Assembly: GCA_029052265.1 (NCBI GenBank)
Contig: JAIDJJ010000430.1
Span: 1 to 14,139, forward strand
DNA length: 14,139 nucleotides
Source of the DNA: Muribaculaceae bacterium
GTDB lineage: Bacteria > Bacteroidota > Bacteroidia > Bacteroidales > Muribaculaceae
Direction: 5' to 3'
The notes beneath the pieces are model-generated. The model was not told the origin of the DNA and did no database searches. It saw nothing but the letters and a program-made list of their open reading frames with translations. The position numbers and the translations under genes are program-made. Shown one piece after another: positions 1 to 7,288 of the stretch (positions within the stretch are counted from its first letter, which is position 1; the number at the start of each line of letters is the position of its first letter).

Positions 1-1252
1 CCTCAGGGGTTATTGAATTTATATTTGTCTGAGATATATTTTCATTAAGGATATCTATACTTTCAAGAGCTAAGTGTAATTCAACAAGGGTTTTATTGAC
101 CTTGTTTTTGTAGTAGAATACCGCCATGCCAAGCATAAGACATAAAGAGGAGATGCCGAAAATCCATTTAAGCAGAGTTGCGTTATATGCTTCAGCTTCT
201 TTTTGTTTAATCACATATTGTTGATAGTTATAAAAATTTTGCTGATTTATAGCAAGTTGGATTTTGTTGTCGTCATGGTAATTCTCAAGAAGCTCTCGAT
301 ACTCTGATATGTATTGATATAAAGTATCTAAAGGATTTAATTTTTTTAATTTGGGAGAAGTCATAACTTGGTAGGCTGTTCTCTTATTAGTTGAATCCGA
401 ACTATTGAGTAATTCACGGGCATATATGTATGCAGAATCTAATAATTCGTTCTCTAAATAGATTTCAGCAGCAGCAGCCAAGGCACTATTACGGGCGATT
501 GGTTTGACTAAATCAGGAGTGTTACGAATCAAGACTAAGGCCGAATCTAACTGACCTGTTTGATATTTCACATCAGCTAAATACATCTTAGCCTTTGCAT
601 TGAAAGAGACAGGTAAATTAGAACTCATTTCAATAGCATTATTAAAATAATGTTCGGCTAAACGATATTTCTTTGCCCGAAGGTATGTTCCACCCAATAG
701 CTGAAGTTCATATACGATATTTACAGTGTCTTTATTAAGCTCACAAATTTTTAAAGATTCTTCTATGTATGGAATAGCCTCGTCAAACAAACTGATACCC
801 GTTAGTAATCTCCCTGTCTGACTTAGAACCCTTGCTTTCAAATTGTTGTCCGCTTCCCTTTCTGTAAGGTTGTCTAACGCCAAGTGAAAATATTTCAGAG
901 CATTCGGACTGTCTCCCATATCACGATATATCCTCCCTCCATAGTAAAGGGCTTCTGTGTATAATTTATCTTTATCGTGAGTTGCATAGTAGCTAATTAC
1001 TTTGAGAATAATACTATCAGAAGAGTGTTTGATATATGCTTTGTCTTCGGCTTTTATTCTTACGAGATGGTAGAAATATTTATTTGCCTCGGATAAGTCC
1101 TTATAGTTGATGCTATCAAGATGTAACAACGCTTCAACTGGTGATTCAGAAACGTTTTCATTGATATGTACTAGCCGTTCATCTAGCTTGTTTTCTGAAC
1201 AGCTAAAAAGTAAAAGAAGAGAGGTGAGTATTATAGCGATACGGTGCATCAT
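1..1252 (-). CDS. TPR-repeat lipoprotein with one transmembrane helix (partial, C-terminus cut by window edge)
   Basis: An open frame runs leftward from ATG at 1252 (a second ATG follows at 1249) for 417 codons and leaves the window without a stop. The N-terminus is a lipoprotein signal (MHRIAIILTSLLLLFSCSEN, lipobox LFSC). About 330 residues of helical repeats follow, with TPR-like blocks such as ALKYFHLALDNL and AEHYFNNAIEMS. One hydrophobic segment lies near residues 357-380 (LLKWIFGISSLCLMLGMAVF), then charged, coiled-coil-like sequence begins at the edge. In Bacteroidetes this layout (lipobox, TPRs, membrane helix, coiled coil) often ends in a DNA-binding domain, commonly LuxR-type, and forms a membrane-tethered regulator. 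That C-terminal domain is outside the window, so the regulatory role is inference. No clear TAnnTTTG box was seen upstream. Confidence 0.85.
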   Translation of the reverse strand, partial: MMHRIAIILTSLLLLFSCSENKLDERLVHINENVSESPVEALLHLDSINYKDLSEANKYFYHLVRIKAEDKAYIKHSSDSIILKVISYYATHDKDKLYTEALYYGGRIYRDMGDSPNALKYFHLALDNLTEREADNNLKARVLSQTGRLLTGISLFDEAIPYIEESLKICELNKDTVNIVYELQLLGGTYLRAKKYRLAEHYFNNAIEMSSNLPVSFNAKAKMYLADVKYQTGQLDSALVLIRNTPDLVKPIARNSALAAAAEIYLENELLDSAYIYARELLNSSDSTNKRTAYQVMTSPKLKKLNPLDTLYQYISEYRELLENYHDDNKIQLAINQQNFYNYQQYVIKQKEAEAYNATLLKWIFGISSLCLMLGMAVFYYKNKVNKTLVELHLALESIDILNENISQTNINSITPE

Positions 1253-1319
1253 GTATGTCTGTTGTCTGTCTTTATTGAGTTTGTCTATTATTACATAGTT
1301 ATGAAGAAAACTAATTAGA

Positions 1320-1465
1320 TTACTGAGAACTAAATTTTTTGATATGTTCAATCCATTCTTTGAAATGTCGGCAGTTGTCAAGAAGTGATTCCATTCCGAT
1401 TAGAGAGGTGAAGGCAGCACCGCTTTGAACCTTGTTGTAATTATAGTTCTGTTCAAGAGCCTTTA
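1320..1465 (-). pseudogene. Unrecognised C-terminal protein fragment fused behind the ParA remnant
   Basis: After the ParA frame closes, another minus-strand frame stays open for about 48 codons (from IIKALEQNYNYNKVQSGAAF to a stop at 1320-1322). It looks protein-like, ending LLDNCRHFKEWIEHIKKF, but I do not recognise it as the usual ParA C-terminus. It may be the tail of a different gene joined by deletion, or a diverged ParA end after a frameshift. Nothing else is visible between here and the TPR gene. Confidence 0.35.
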
Positions 1466-1606
1466 TTATCCGTTTGCTTGGGTATCGAGATCTACGAGCA
1501 GAACCTTCTTCCCTCTTGATGCAAGAATGGCCCCAATGGATGTCACCGAAGCTGTCTTGCCTACACCTCACTTATGGTTGGCGACTGCGATGATTTTTGA
1601 TTTCAT
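1466..1606 (-). pseudogene. ParA-family ATPase remnant, N-terminal part, stop codon in Walker A
   Basis: Reading leftward from ATG at 1606 gives MKSKIIAVANHK, a TGA stop, then GVGKTASVTS, GAILASRGKKVLLVDLDTQA and a TAA at 1466-1468. This is the N-terminus of a ParA/Soj/MinD-type partition ATPase. The deviant Walker A KGGVGKT has lost its first glycine to TGA, and the Walker A' strand (VLLVDLDTQAN) is intact before the frame closes. The rest of the ~250-residue family is missing. TAACTTTG (1651-1658 on the complement) and TACCTTTG (1640-1647) boxes survive upstream, so the promoter region outlived the gene. A second ParA start lies at 10748, pointing the other way. Confidence 0.8.
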
Positions 1607-1710
1607 TGATGTTTTGTTATTGATGTCTATCCCTTCTTTCAAAGGTAGTGCAAAGTTAGCGATAATTATTGATATAGCGAAACAAACATTTTGTGGTTTA
1701 GTGATTTGTT

Positions 1711-1739
1711 TTTGTTGGATAGATTAATGATTATCTTTG
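1711..1739 (+). promoter_or_regulatory. Bacteroidetes-type promoter in front of a 19-codon remnant
   Basis: TTTG (1711-1714), 17 nt, then TATCTTTG (1732-1739) matches the TTTG / TAnnTTTG promoter pattern. It fires rightward into the short ORF at 1763 and is back-to-back with the boxes upstream of the ParA remnant. Confidence 0.5.
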
Positions 1740-2207
1740 CGGCAATAAAACAATATAAAAATATGAAATACACGATAGGAAAGAATGGTACGGCAGTAAC
1801 TATTTGCGATGTCTCTACCTGAATAGAGTTGTGCTTTACGAAGGGTTATGAGGTCTCTCTCGAACCGGGATAGGCGGGCGAAGATTGTGAAGAGCAGGTT
1901 GCCCTGCGGTGTGGTGGCATCCAGCCAAGTCTCACGGAGCGACTTTATCAAGGCTCCGGCTTCATGCACTCTCTCGATGATGGAGAACAGTTCCTTTACG
2001 GATCTACCCAGCCGGGTCAGTTCCGTTATGACCACTGTGTCCCCTTCCCTCAAAGCGTCGAGCGTCCCGCTCCAGTTCCGGACGCTGCGCTTTGGCTCCC
2101 GATATTTTCTCACTGTATATCCTCTCGCATCCGGCTTGCCGGAGACTGTCGCACTGTCCGTCAAGATTCTGTCCGGATGTAGATACCCTTGCATGTCCTA
2201 TGGTCAT
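1724..2207 (-). pseudogene. Serine site-specific recombinase (resolvase/invertase family), frameshifted and C-terminally truncated
   Basis: From ATG at 2207 the frame reads MTIGHARVSTSGQNLDGQCD with the catalytic serine in RVSTSGQ, then EKISGAKAQRPELER. Near 2061-2068 one extra base shifts the frame, and the family continues in the next frame: TLDALREGDTVVITELTRLG and later TTPQGNLLFTIFARLSRFER. Past ERDLI the family match ends, and the C-terminal helix-turn-helix DNA-binding region of this ~190-residue family is absent. The protein cannot be active as written. In family terms it is a Pin/Hin/Tn3-resolvase-like small serine recombinase, typical of plasmids, transposons and invertible loci. 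Confidence 0.85.
1763..1822 (+). pseudogene. Very short ORF, probable 5' remnant of a lost gene
   Basis: ATG at 1763 opens 19 codons (MKYTIGKNGTAVTICDVST) and then TGA. It has a good promoter and a normal leader length, but ends where the truncated recombinase (opposite strand) begins to match its family. The simplest reading is the N-terminus of a gene cut when the two pieces were joined. The family is not recognised, and a genuine short peptide cannot be excluded. Confidence 0.35.
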
Positions 2208-2226
2208 ATCTAATGTAGTATTTGAT

Positions 2227-2258
2227 TATCTGTATAAAGATATAAAAATATTCAGATA
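2227..2258. repeat. Inverted repeat upstream of the recombinase remnant, possible res-like site
   Basis: TATCTG (2227-2232) and CAGATA (2253-2258) are inverted around an AT-rich 20-bp centre, 20 bp upstream of the recombinase start. Resolvase crossover sites are AT-rich dyads of about this length next to the recombinase gene, but the arms are only 6 bp, so chance is a real alternative. Confidence 0.25.
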
Positions 2259-2307
2259 GTGTAGCCTGTTCGTTATCTAAAGAATAAAATTGAGTGCAAT
2301 AGATAAA

Positions 2308-2327
2308 AATCAACCTATAGGTTGATT
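2308..2327. promoter_or_regulatory. 20-bp perfect palindrome, probable antitoxin operator
   Basis: AATCAACCTATAGGTTGATT is a perfect 20-bp palindrome. It overlaps the -33 region of the promoter for the toxin-antitoxin pair (the -7 box is at 2345-2352), where a repressor would block initiation. XRE-type antitoxins normally autorepress through such dyads; the HTH protein encoded at 2975 is the likely ligand. Confidence 0.65.
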
Positions 2328-2352
2328 GAATAAAAAAATTTTTCTAACTTTG
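2322..2352 (+). promoter_or_regulatory. Promoter of the toxin-antitoxin module
   Basis: TAACTTTG at 2345-2352 fits the TAnnTTTG -7 box. A weak -33 element (TTGA, 2322-2325) lies 19 nt upstream, inside the palindrome. The toxin ATG is 20 nt downstream of the box, a short leader typical of Bacteroidetes. Confidence 0.6.
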
Positions 2353-2372
2353 CAGAAATAAAGATTTGAGAA

Positions 2373-2924
2373 ATGACATTTGACAGAATAACGGAAGATG
2401 GCAACCTGTATGCTGTGCGATATGACGGAGATTCGGATAATATTCTTGAAACATTGTTCGACAAATGGAGTGATGTCATATAGCTCAGGTCATTTTTCCA
2501 AGAACATTCCTCTGACCTGAAACAGTATTTTGCTATTGAGAACATCAATGAGGCAATACAAGATACATTAGACGACAACGAAATTCTGCAAAGAACAATC
2601 TTAATGCTGGATGTAGATGATTTGAATAAGGTATTTAGGCCCTTGGATAATATGAGTACAGGGATGAATGTCCTTAATAAAGAGAAGACACGTCCAGGAT
2701 CATCATCAAGGCATGTGTCATGGTTAAGACTTTATGCTATCAAACTTGATGATGGTAAGTTCCTCATAACAGGAGGTGCTATAAAGTTGACGCATAAGAT
2801 GGAAGAAAGAGAACACACTACGGCAGAGTTGCGCAAGCTCGAAAATGTCAGGAATTTTTTGATGGCTGAAAGTGTCTATGATGCCATCAGCTTTGATGAT
2901 TACATAGAGTTTGACTCAATATAA
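2373..2924 (+). pseudogene. Candidate type II toxin partner of an XRE antitoxin, interrupted by an in-frame TAG
   Basis: From ATG at 2373 one frame runs 184 codons to TAA at 2924, broken only by TAG at 2481-2483 (codon 37). Before the stop it reads MTFDRITEDGNLYAVRYDGD...FDKWSDVI. After it come LRSFFQEHSSDLKQYF, LNKVFRPLDN, WLRLYAIKLDDGKFLITGGA and MEEREHTTAELRKLENVRNF. The upstream position relative to an HTH gene, the size and the conserved-looking basic C-terminal half suggest the toxin of a HigBA-like (toxin-first) pair. This Bacteroidetes family has no name I can assign with certainty. TAG acts as a stop elsewhere here (ends at 8233 and 13736), so readthrough is unlikely. The stop probably replaced a tyrosine TAT/TAC. 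Restart at ATG 2604 would leave 106 residues. Confidence 0.7.
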
Positions 2925-2974
2925 ACGCTTATCAAAGTGTTATAAAAATAAGACAAAGATAAAAGCTATATATT

Positions 2975-3289
2975 ATGGAAAGAAAAAGATTGGAAGATTT
3001 TGCATCGGCAACTCCATCGAGATGGAGGGAAAATGCTATTTACCGGCTTGAAAACAGTCGGTGGCTTCGACGTTCCCAAAAAATAGCTATGGAAATGCTT
3101 GACCGTATGGATTTTTTGGGAGTTAATCAGAAAGAACTTGCCCACAGAATGGGCTGTACTCCCCAATATGTATCCAAGATACTTAAAGGTAAAGAGAATC
3201 TGTCCTTAGAGACAATCAGTAAGATTGAGGAAGCCTTGGACATGGAGTTTCAGTCAGTCCCAGTACCAGTGGCGGTATCCTTGCCATAA
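2975..3289 (+). CDS. XRE-family helix-turn-helix antitoxin / repressor
   Basis: The protein has 104 residues. A Cro/C1-type HTH occupies about residues 50-90: GVNQKELAHRMGCTPQYVSK, then ILKGKENLSLETISKIEEAL. The N-terminal 45 residues are basic and helical, and may contact the toxin. The gene starts 50 nt after the toxin stop and shares its promoter. The likely role is to neutralise the upstream toxin and repress the module through the 20-bp palindrome at 2308-2327. The gene is intact although its toxin is broken, the expected direction of decay because losing the antitoxin first would be harmful. Confidence 0.85.
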   Translation: MERKRLEDFASATPSRWRENAIYRLENSRWLRRSQKIAMEMLDRMDFLGVNQKELAHRMGCTPQYVSKILKGKENLSLETISKIEEALDMEFQSVPVPVAVSLP

Positions 3290-3317
3290 GTGGGTTAAAA
3301 ATACCACTTATGGCAAG
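3280..3317 (+). terminator. Strong 14-bp hairpin at the end of the antitoxin gene
   Basis: CTTGCCATAAGTGG (3280-3293) pairs perfectly with CCACTTATGGCAAG (3304-3317) across a 10-nt AT-rich loop. The left arm contains the last codons and TAA stop of the antitoxin. No T-run follows, so it may act as an mRNA 3'-end stabiliser rather than a classical intrinsic terminator. Confidence 0.6.
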
Positions 3318-3355
3318 AAGTCGATTTAGGGAGTTTCTAAAACCAAGTTTCTCTC

Positions 3356-3421
3356 ATGAAAAGAGAACTTGATTTAGATATGGGTTTTGATACGGATATT
3401 TCCTTGAATGAGGCAGTCTGA
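3356..3421 (+). other. 21-codon ORF of unknown status between the antitoxin and the TonB gene set
   Basis: ATG at 3356 opens MKRELDLDMGFDTDISLNEA V and closes at TGA 3419-3421. Composition is protein-like and acidic but no family is recognised. It may be a remnant 5' end of a deleted gene or chance. Confidence 0.2.
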
Positions 3422-3437
3422 AGCCCTATTGCCGGAC

Positions 3438-3463
3438 ATTCTCAAAAACGGCCGTTTAAGAAT
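3438..3463 (-). terminator. Possible terminator after the DUF4249 gene
   Basis: A GC-rich palindrome (AAACGGCCGTTT core) with partial outer pairing (ATTCT/AGAAT) sits just after the stop at 3469, with a short T-run inside its distal arm. The perfect core leaves no loop, so the fold is imperfect and the call is weak. Confidence 0.3.
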
Positions 3464-3468
3464 ATCTT

Positions 3469-4455
3469 TTATTTTGGAAATTTCCCACAAATCTGAATTA
3501 CATCCAGATCGGTTTCATCGAGAGAATATGCCGCGAATATACCGATTCCACCCATAATATTGGAAAAGTATTTCATCGGTTCTGCAATTCCCAAGTCAAT
3601 CATTCCTCCGTGCAGACCTTCTGAATCGGTATCATTATAAAGCACACTAAGGAGATATTCATAATAGTCTTTGGAGATTGAGAAAAGCTTGAACTTTCGT
3701 TTCATTTCGTTGTAACGAGTAAGGTTATAGCCGTGTCCGCCCTGTAGGATCTCCTTGACGACAAGCGTATGGGTTCTTCCTTCAATTCCATCATCGGAGA
3801 AGGGAAGTCCATACGGGGAATACGGCTCCCACCCGGGAATATTGGAGTTTATTATATTGGCGAGCTGTTGGAATACAAATTCAAAGGTATAGTCTCGTTC
3901 GCCCATTCTGACACTGTTGGACGGCCATTCCATGTCATAATGCAGGAAATAATAATTCTTTTCGTCCGCAGGATCCGAAAATCTAATTCTGTAAGTGATT
4001 ATATAATCATTGTCCGAATAGATTGACACAGGGCCTTGACGTTCGGCTGATACGGATTCAATCCTGACTTTGGAAGGGACTTCGTCCTTACAGTTTACAA
4101 TTTTATCCAGATATACCGTTGATAACTCCACTGTATCTTTCTCAGTGGGCTTTATATCCGAAATGTATAGCTTGGTTTCCGGATCGAACATCATCCTGCC
4201 GCAGTCTCGATTATTTACCTTTATCCGGATATCAAGATCGCGCACATAGTCGCGCTCGTTATGGATATCGGAGAAAAAGTAAGTTTTTGTGGCTGCTACC
4301 GTTATTGTGGAATCCGGATTGATTATAGAGTTGATTGTCAGCAGGTGTTCACCTTCCTGTCCCTTGTATTTGTCAAGATCGATGTCCTGATAACAACCTG
4401 ACAGCATCATCGTTGACAACAATCCGGCAAAAGTCTTTATAAACAGATTTCTCAT
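3469..4455 (-). CDS. DUF4249-family outer-membrane lipoprotein
   Basis: With the start at 4455 the product is about 328 residues with a clean lipoprotein signal: MRNLFIKTFAGLLSTMMLSG followed by the lipid-bearing Cys21. The start at 4470 is also possible (five more residues) but would overlap the receptor stop. The body has the features of DUF4249 proteins: an early HLLTINSIINPDSTITVAAT strand pair, a central YFLHYDMEW block and a late DYYEYLLSVLY helix. These proteins are encoded directly after a TonB-dependent receptor in Bacteroidetes and are thought to act as its surface partner, as SusD does for SusC; the ligand is not known. The gene begins 4 nt after the receptor stop at 4460, indicating co-translation. 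Confidence 0.85.
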   Translation of the reverse strand: MRNLFIKTFAGLLSTMMLSGCYQDIDLDKYKGQEGEHLLTINSIINPDSTITVAATKTYFFSDIHNERDYVRDLDIRIKVNNRDCGRMMFDPETKLYISDIKPTEKDTVELSTVYLDKIVNCKDEVPSKVRIESVSAERQGPVSIYSDNDYIITYRIRFSDPADEKNYYFLHYDMEWPSNSVRMGERDYTFEFVFQQLANIINSNIPGWEPYSPYGLPFSDDGIEGRTHTLVVKEILQGGHGYNLTRYNEMKRKFKLFSISKDYYEYLLSVLYNDTDSEGLHGGMIDLGIAEPMKYFSNIMGGIGIFAAYSLDETDLDVIQICGKFPK

Positions 4456-4459
4456 ATCA

Positions 4460-6718
4460 TTAAAATTCATAAGTCCATGAAACTGATGGTACGACAGGAA
4501 TGAGGCTGAACTTCTGGAACGAACGGTTAGGGTCGCCGCCACCAACAAAATTATCCTTCTTTATGGTCATGGTATTCATGCGGCAATAGGCGTTGTATAT
4601 ACTGAAGTTCCAGATTGTTCTTGCTCCATTTTTCAGTTTTTTGAAAATGCTCATGCCGATGTCAAGACGATGATATGCGGGAAGTCGGACATTGCTGCGG
4701 CTGTGGTAGTAGTCAAGACCTGAGGCCTGTTCCCAGTCGAATCCGGAATTTGCAATACCGGTAGAGGGGGCATCCGGAAAATTATTGCCCGGCTCATCAT
4801 AATTATATAGAGAAAGTGTGAGACGGTTCCCTGTCATATAAGTCCAGCCGGCGTTGAACTCGATGTGGTCGTTGAGCCTGTATGTGGCATTGATGTTGAT
4901 TTTATTGCGGTTGTCAAACTTGGCAGGGAATTTTCCTCCGTTATTAAGTTCGGGAAATTTTCGCCAGTTCCACATGAGTCCATAGCTCACAGAGCCGGTC
5001 ACTCTTCCGATTTCCTTGCTGACACTGAGATCGACGCCGTAAGCCCACCCCTTGCCTGTTGTAGTTTTTTCATCCCATTCAAGACCGGGATTTAGTGATG
5101 ATATTCCTTCCCGGTATTCCACAAGATTACGCATACCTTTGTACCATCCCTCCACAGAGAAATACATATCTATTGGAAGGTTACCGTAAAGGCCCAGCGA
5201 GAATTGATCGCTTCCCAGCGGCTTGTCGCCCTTGCCGACAGGTTGCCACAGGTCGGTGGGAAGGTTGATATAGTTGCTCGACACCTGCTGCACAAACTGG
5301 TTGATACGGGCGTATGATGCCTTTAAGCTATAATCACGCGTAAGATTTATTCTGAATGAGACTCTCGGCTCAAGCCGCGGAAATGATTTGCCTTGAATAA
5401 AATGGTCGACAAATCTCAATCCTACATCAAGAGAGGCAACCTCTCCGAAATTGAAAAGATTATCGAGATATGCGAATATCTCATTTGATTTTACCGATGG
5501 ATTATCGTTATTGTCACTCCATTTTTCTGAAGCATCTGCATATTCATTGACCAATCCTTCCGGATGATAATCATGGCTAACATAACCTATTCCAGCCTTC
5601 AAGAGGTATGTTTCACCGAACTGCTGCATATACTGAGTATTTATGCCTATATCAGCAATGGCATTTTTTGTACTGTTGAGCGTATATCCGTATGTTGAGT
5701 CATCGTCAAGGTCTGACTGATGTTCATTCATCTGACGGTAATGAGAGGAATAACTTGAATAATAAGCTACCGTATTCAGATAACCCTGTCCAACTCTGGA
5801 ATCGGCATTAAGCGATATTCCCCAGTTGCCCCATGAGAGCCGGTTGGTATTTTCATCGAAAAAGCAAGTCTGGTTTCCATCTGAGCCGGAAGATATGGAG
5901 CCGCCGGGATTCACTTTAATAATTTCGTTGGTCGATTCGAAATTCCTGTCTCCGATCTTCAGATAATCATGTCCGTAATAGCCTATGGCATAAATCTTGC
6001 CGGAACCGAGTTTCCAATCAATTCTTGCGTTGAAGTCGGTAAAATTGTAGTTTGCTATCGTCTTTTTCCCGTTTTTCTTCTGTATTGCATTGACAACAGC
6101 CAGAGCCGGACGTCCGACTATATCAATCCATGAACGTCTGATAGCTGCACTAAACGCCAGTCTGTCTCTTATTATAGGACCTGAAATATAACCGTTGGCA
6201 GCAAGAAGACCTATTGTGAATTTTCCAGTGTATCTTTCAAAAGCAGGAGCTGTCATATTTATATTAGTAATACTGGAGATGCGACCTCCAAATCTTGCCG
6301 GAAATGAAGATTTGAAAAAATCCACATTGCGAATTGTCGAGACATTGAATGAAGAGAATATCCCTCCAAGGTGACTGACATGATAGAGTGGTAATCCGTT
6401 ATAGAGGAAAAGGTTTTGGTCATTGTCTCCCCCATGTACATATAGTCCGGTAAAGCCCTCAACTCCTTGTGAGACTCCTGGAAGTGTCTGAAGTGTTTTT
6501 ATCACATCCGGTTCGCCGAAAAGGACAGGAAGTCTCAAAATGGCTTCTTTTCCTAATATGTGTCTGCCCATTTCGGCTGCCTTCAGATTACGGTTTGCTC
6601 CTGTGGCAGACACTATCACTTCATCAAGAGTCTGATTCGGTAAAGTATCAGAAGGTGCCTGTGCGAAAACACAAGAAATTGTCATGGCTGAGACACAGGT
6701 TGCAAAACAACGTATCAT
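4460..6718 (-). CDS. TonB-dependent outer-membrane receptor
   Basis: The product has 752 residues. A signal peptide (cleavage near VFAQA, residue 21) is followed by a TonB-box-like DEVIVSAT (32-39), a plug domain to about 150 with LPGVSQGVEGFTGLYVHGGD and NLFLYNGLPLYHVSHLGGIF, then a long beta-barrel rich in alternating aromatic strands and ending in Phe (SVSWTYEF). It would import a ligand across the outer membrane using TonB energy. Unlike many Bacteroidetes receptors it has no N-terminal carboxypeptidase-regulatory-like domain and is well below the ~1000 residues of SusC. It begins 1 nt after the 155-residue lipoprotein stop and ends 4 nt before the DUF4249 gene, so the three form one unit. 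The substrate cannot be told from sequence alone. Confidence 0.92.
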   Translation of the reverse strand: MIRCFATCVSAMTISCVFAQAPSDTLPNQTLDEVIVSATGANRNLKAAEMGRHILGKEAILRLPVLFGEPDVIKTLQTLPGVSQGVEGFTGLYVHGGDNDQNLFLYNGLPLYHVSHLGGIFSSFNVSTIRNVDFFKSSFPARFGGRISSITNINMTAPAFERYTGKFTIGLLAANGYISGPIIRDRLAFSAAIRRSWIDIVGRPALAVVNAIQKKNGKKTIANYNFTDFNARIDWKLGSGKIYAIGYYGHDYLKIGDRNFESTNEIIKVNPGGSISSGSDGNQTCFFDENTNRLSWGNWGISLNADSRVGQGYLNTVAYYSSYSSHYRQMNEHQSDLDDDSTYGYTLNSTKNAIADIGINTQYMQQFGETYLLKAGIGYVSHDYHPEGLVNEYADASEKWSDNNDNPSVKSNEIFAYLDNLFNFGEVASLDVGLRFVDHFIQGKSFPRLEPRVSFRINLTRDYSLKASYARINQFVQQVSSNYINLPTDLWQPVGKGDKPLGSDQFSLGLYGNLPIDMYFSVEGWYKGMRNLVEYREGISSLNPGLEWDEKTTTGKGWAYGVDLSVSKEIGRVTGSVSYGLMWNWRKFPELNNGGKFPAKFDNRNKININATYRLNDHIEFNAGWTYMTGNRLTLSLYNYDEPGNNFPDAPSTGIANSGFDWEQASGLDYYHSRSNVRLPAYHRLDIGMSIFKKLKNGARTIWNFSIYNAYCRMNTMTIKKDNFVGGGDPNRSFQKFSLIPVVPSVSWTYEF

Positions 6719-6719
6719 T

Positions 6720-7148
6720 TTACAGTTTTTTATTTAGATTGACAATTATGCCCATATCTTTATAATGTTCAAACGGACTCCCCGTATATTCGCCTGTAAC
6801 ATCATAGTCTATACCGTTAATAGATGTTGTTCCTTCAAATCTTTCAACATCAGCAAGAACCTCTATTTCTAAAATTTTGTCTTTTGGGAGAAGCCCTTTA
6901 ACTTTAAGTGTAGTGGAATACCATGGAAACGAGAAGTCGTCATTGGATGCTTTAAGTTGTAAGGATCTAACTGTAATTTCGGAAATAGAAACTTGTTCCA
7001 CATTATCAATATAGAACTTTATTTGATCATTGAGATAAGTCCAGTCACGTGGGCTACCCTCATTGTCAGGAGAAGGTTCATCTTCTTTGTTACATGAAGA
7101 TAGCGATATTAAGATTGAAACGAATAAAAAATAGAATAGATATTTCAT
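6720..7148 (-). CDS. Small lipoprotein of unknown function
   Basis: The start at 7148 gives 142 residues beginning MKYLFYFLFVSILISLSSCN, a textbook SPII signal (LSSC); an in-frame ATG at 7154 adds two residues. The longer reading from 7187 would put 13 residues before the signal and is unlikely. The mature part starts with an acidic linker (KEDEPSPDNEGSP) and then looks beta-rich (IKFYIDNVEQVSISEITVRS, GIDYDVTGEYTGSPFEHYKD). No known family is recognised. Its stop is 1 nt before the receptor start, so it probably belongs to the same transport complex or its surface accessory set. A large inverted repeat occupies the gap before it. Confidence 0.8.
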   Translation of the reverse strand: MKYLFYFLFVSILISLSSCNKEDEPSPDNEGSPRDWTYLNDQIKFYIDNVEQVSISEITVRSLQLKASNDDFSFPWYSTTLKVKGLLPKDKILEIEVLADVERFEGTTSINGIDYDVTGEYTGSPFEHYKDMGIIVNLNKKL

Positions 7149-7163
7149 ACGCATAGTGTTTGT

Positions 7164-7280
7164 AGAGTAAGAATATTGTTGAATCACATATATCTTGTTT
7201 TTTCAAAAATACTGTGATTGTTTGTGGATAAAAGTATAATGTGATTTATCAAGACATATGTTTAGCAATATTCTTACTCT
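7164..7280. repeat. 117-bp imperfect inverted repeat between the two lipoprotein genes, with a DnaA-box match
   Basis: AGAGTAAGAATATTG (7164-7178) has an exact inverted copy at 7266-7280. Inside these, ACATATATCTTG (7185-7196 region) has an inverted counterpart with one mismatch near 7250-7261, so the arms extend to about 31-34 bp with small gaps. The centre holds TGTGGATAA (7223-7231), the complement of the consensus DnaA box TTATCCACA, and CAAAAATA (7204-7211), which reads TATTTTTG on the coding strand. The element starts 8 nt after the crystallin lipoprotein stop and ends 9 nt before the next start codon. In RNA it would fold into a long hairpin that could lower downstream expression or stabilise the upstream message. 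Confidence 0.65.
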
Positions 7281-7288
7281 GTAATTGA

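Noticed and set aside
1848..2213. 121-residue plus-strand ORF over the recombinase
   Set aside because: It is antisense to recognisable recombinase motifs and has no family features.
2481..2483. TAG read as an amino acid (recoded stop) in the toxin gene
   Set aside because: Other genes here end normally at TAG (8233-8235, 13736-13738) and no recoding signal is seen.
7223..7231. Replication origin based on the DnaA-box match
   Set aside because: A single 9-bp match in an AT-rich intergenic gap, without clustered boxes or a replication gene, is not enough.
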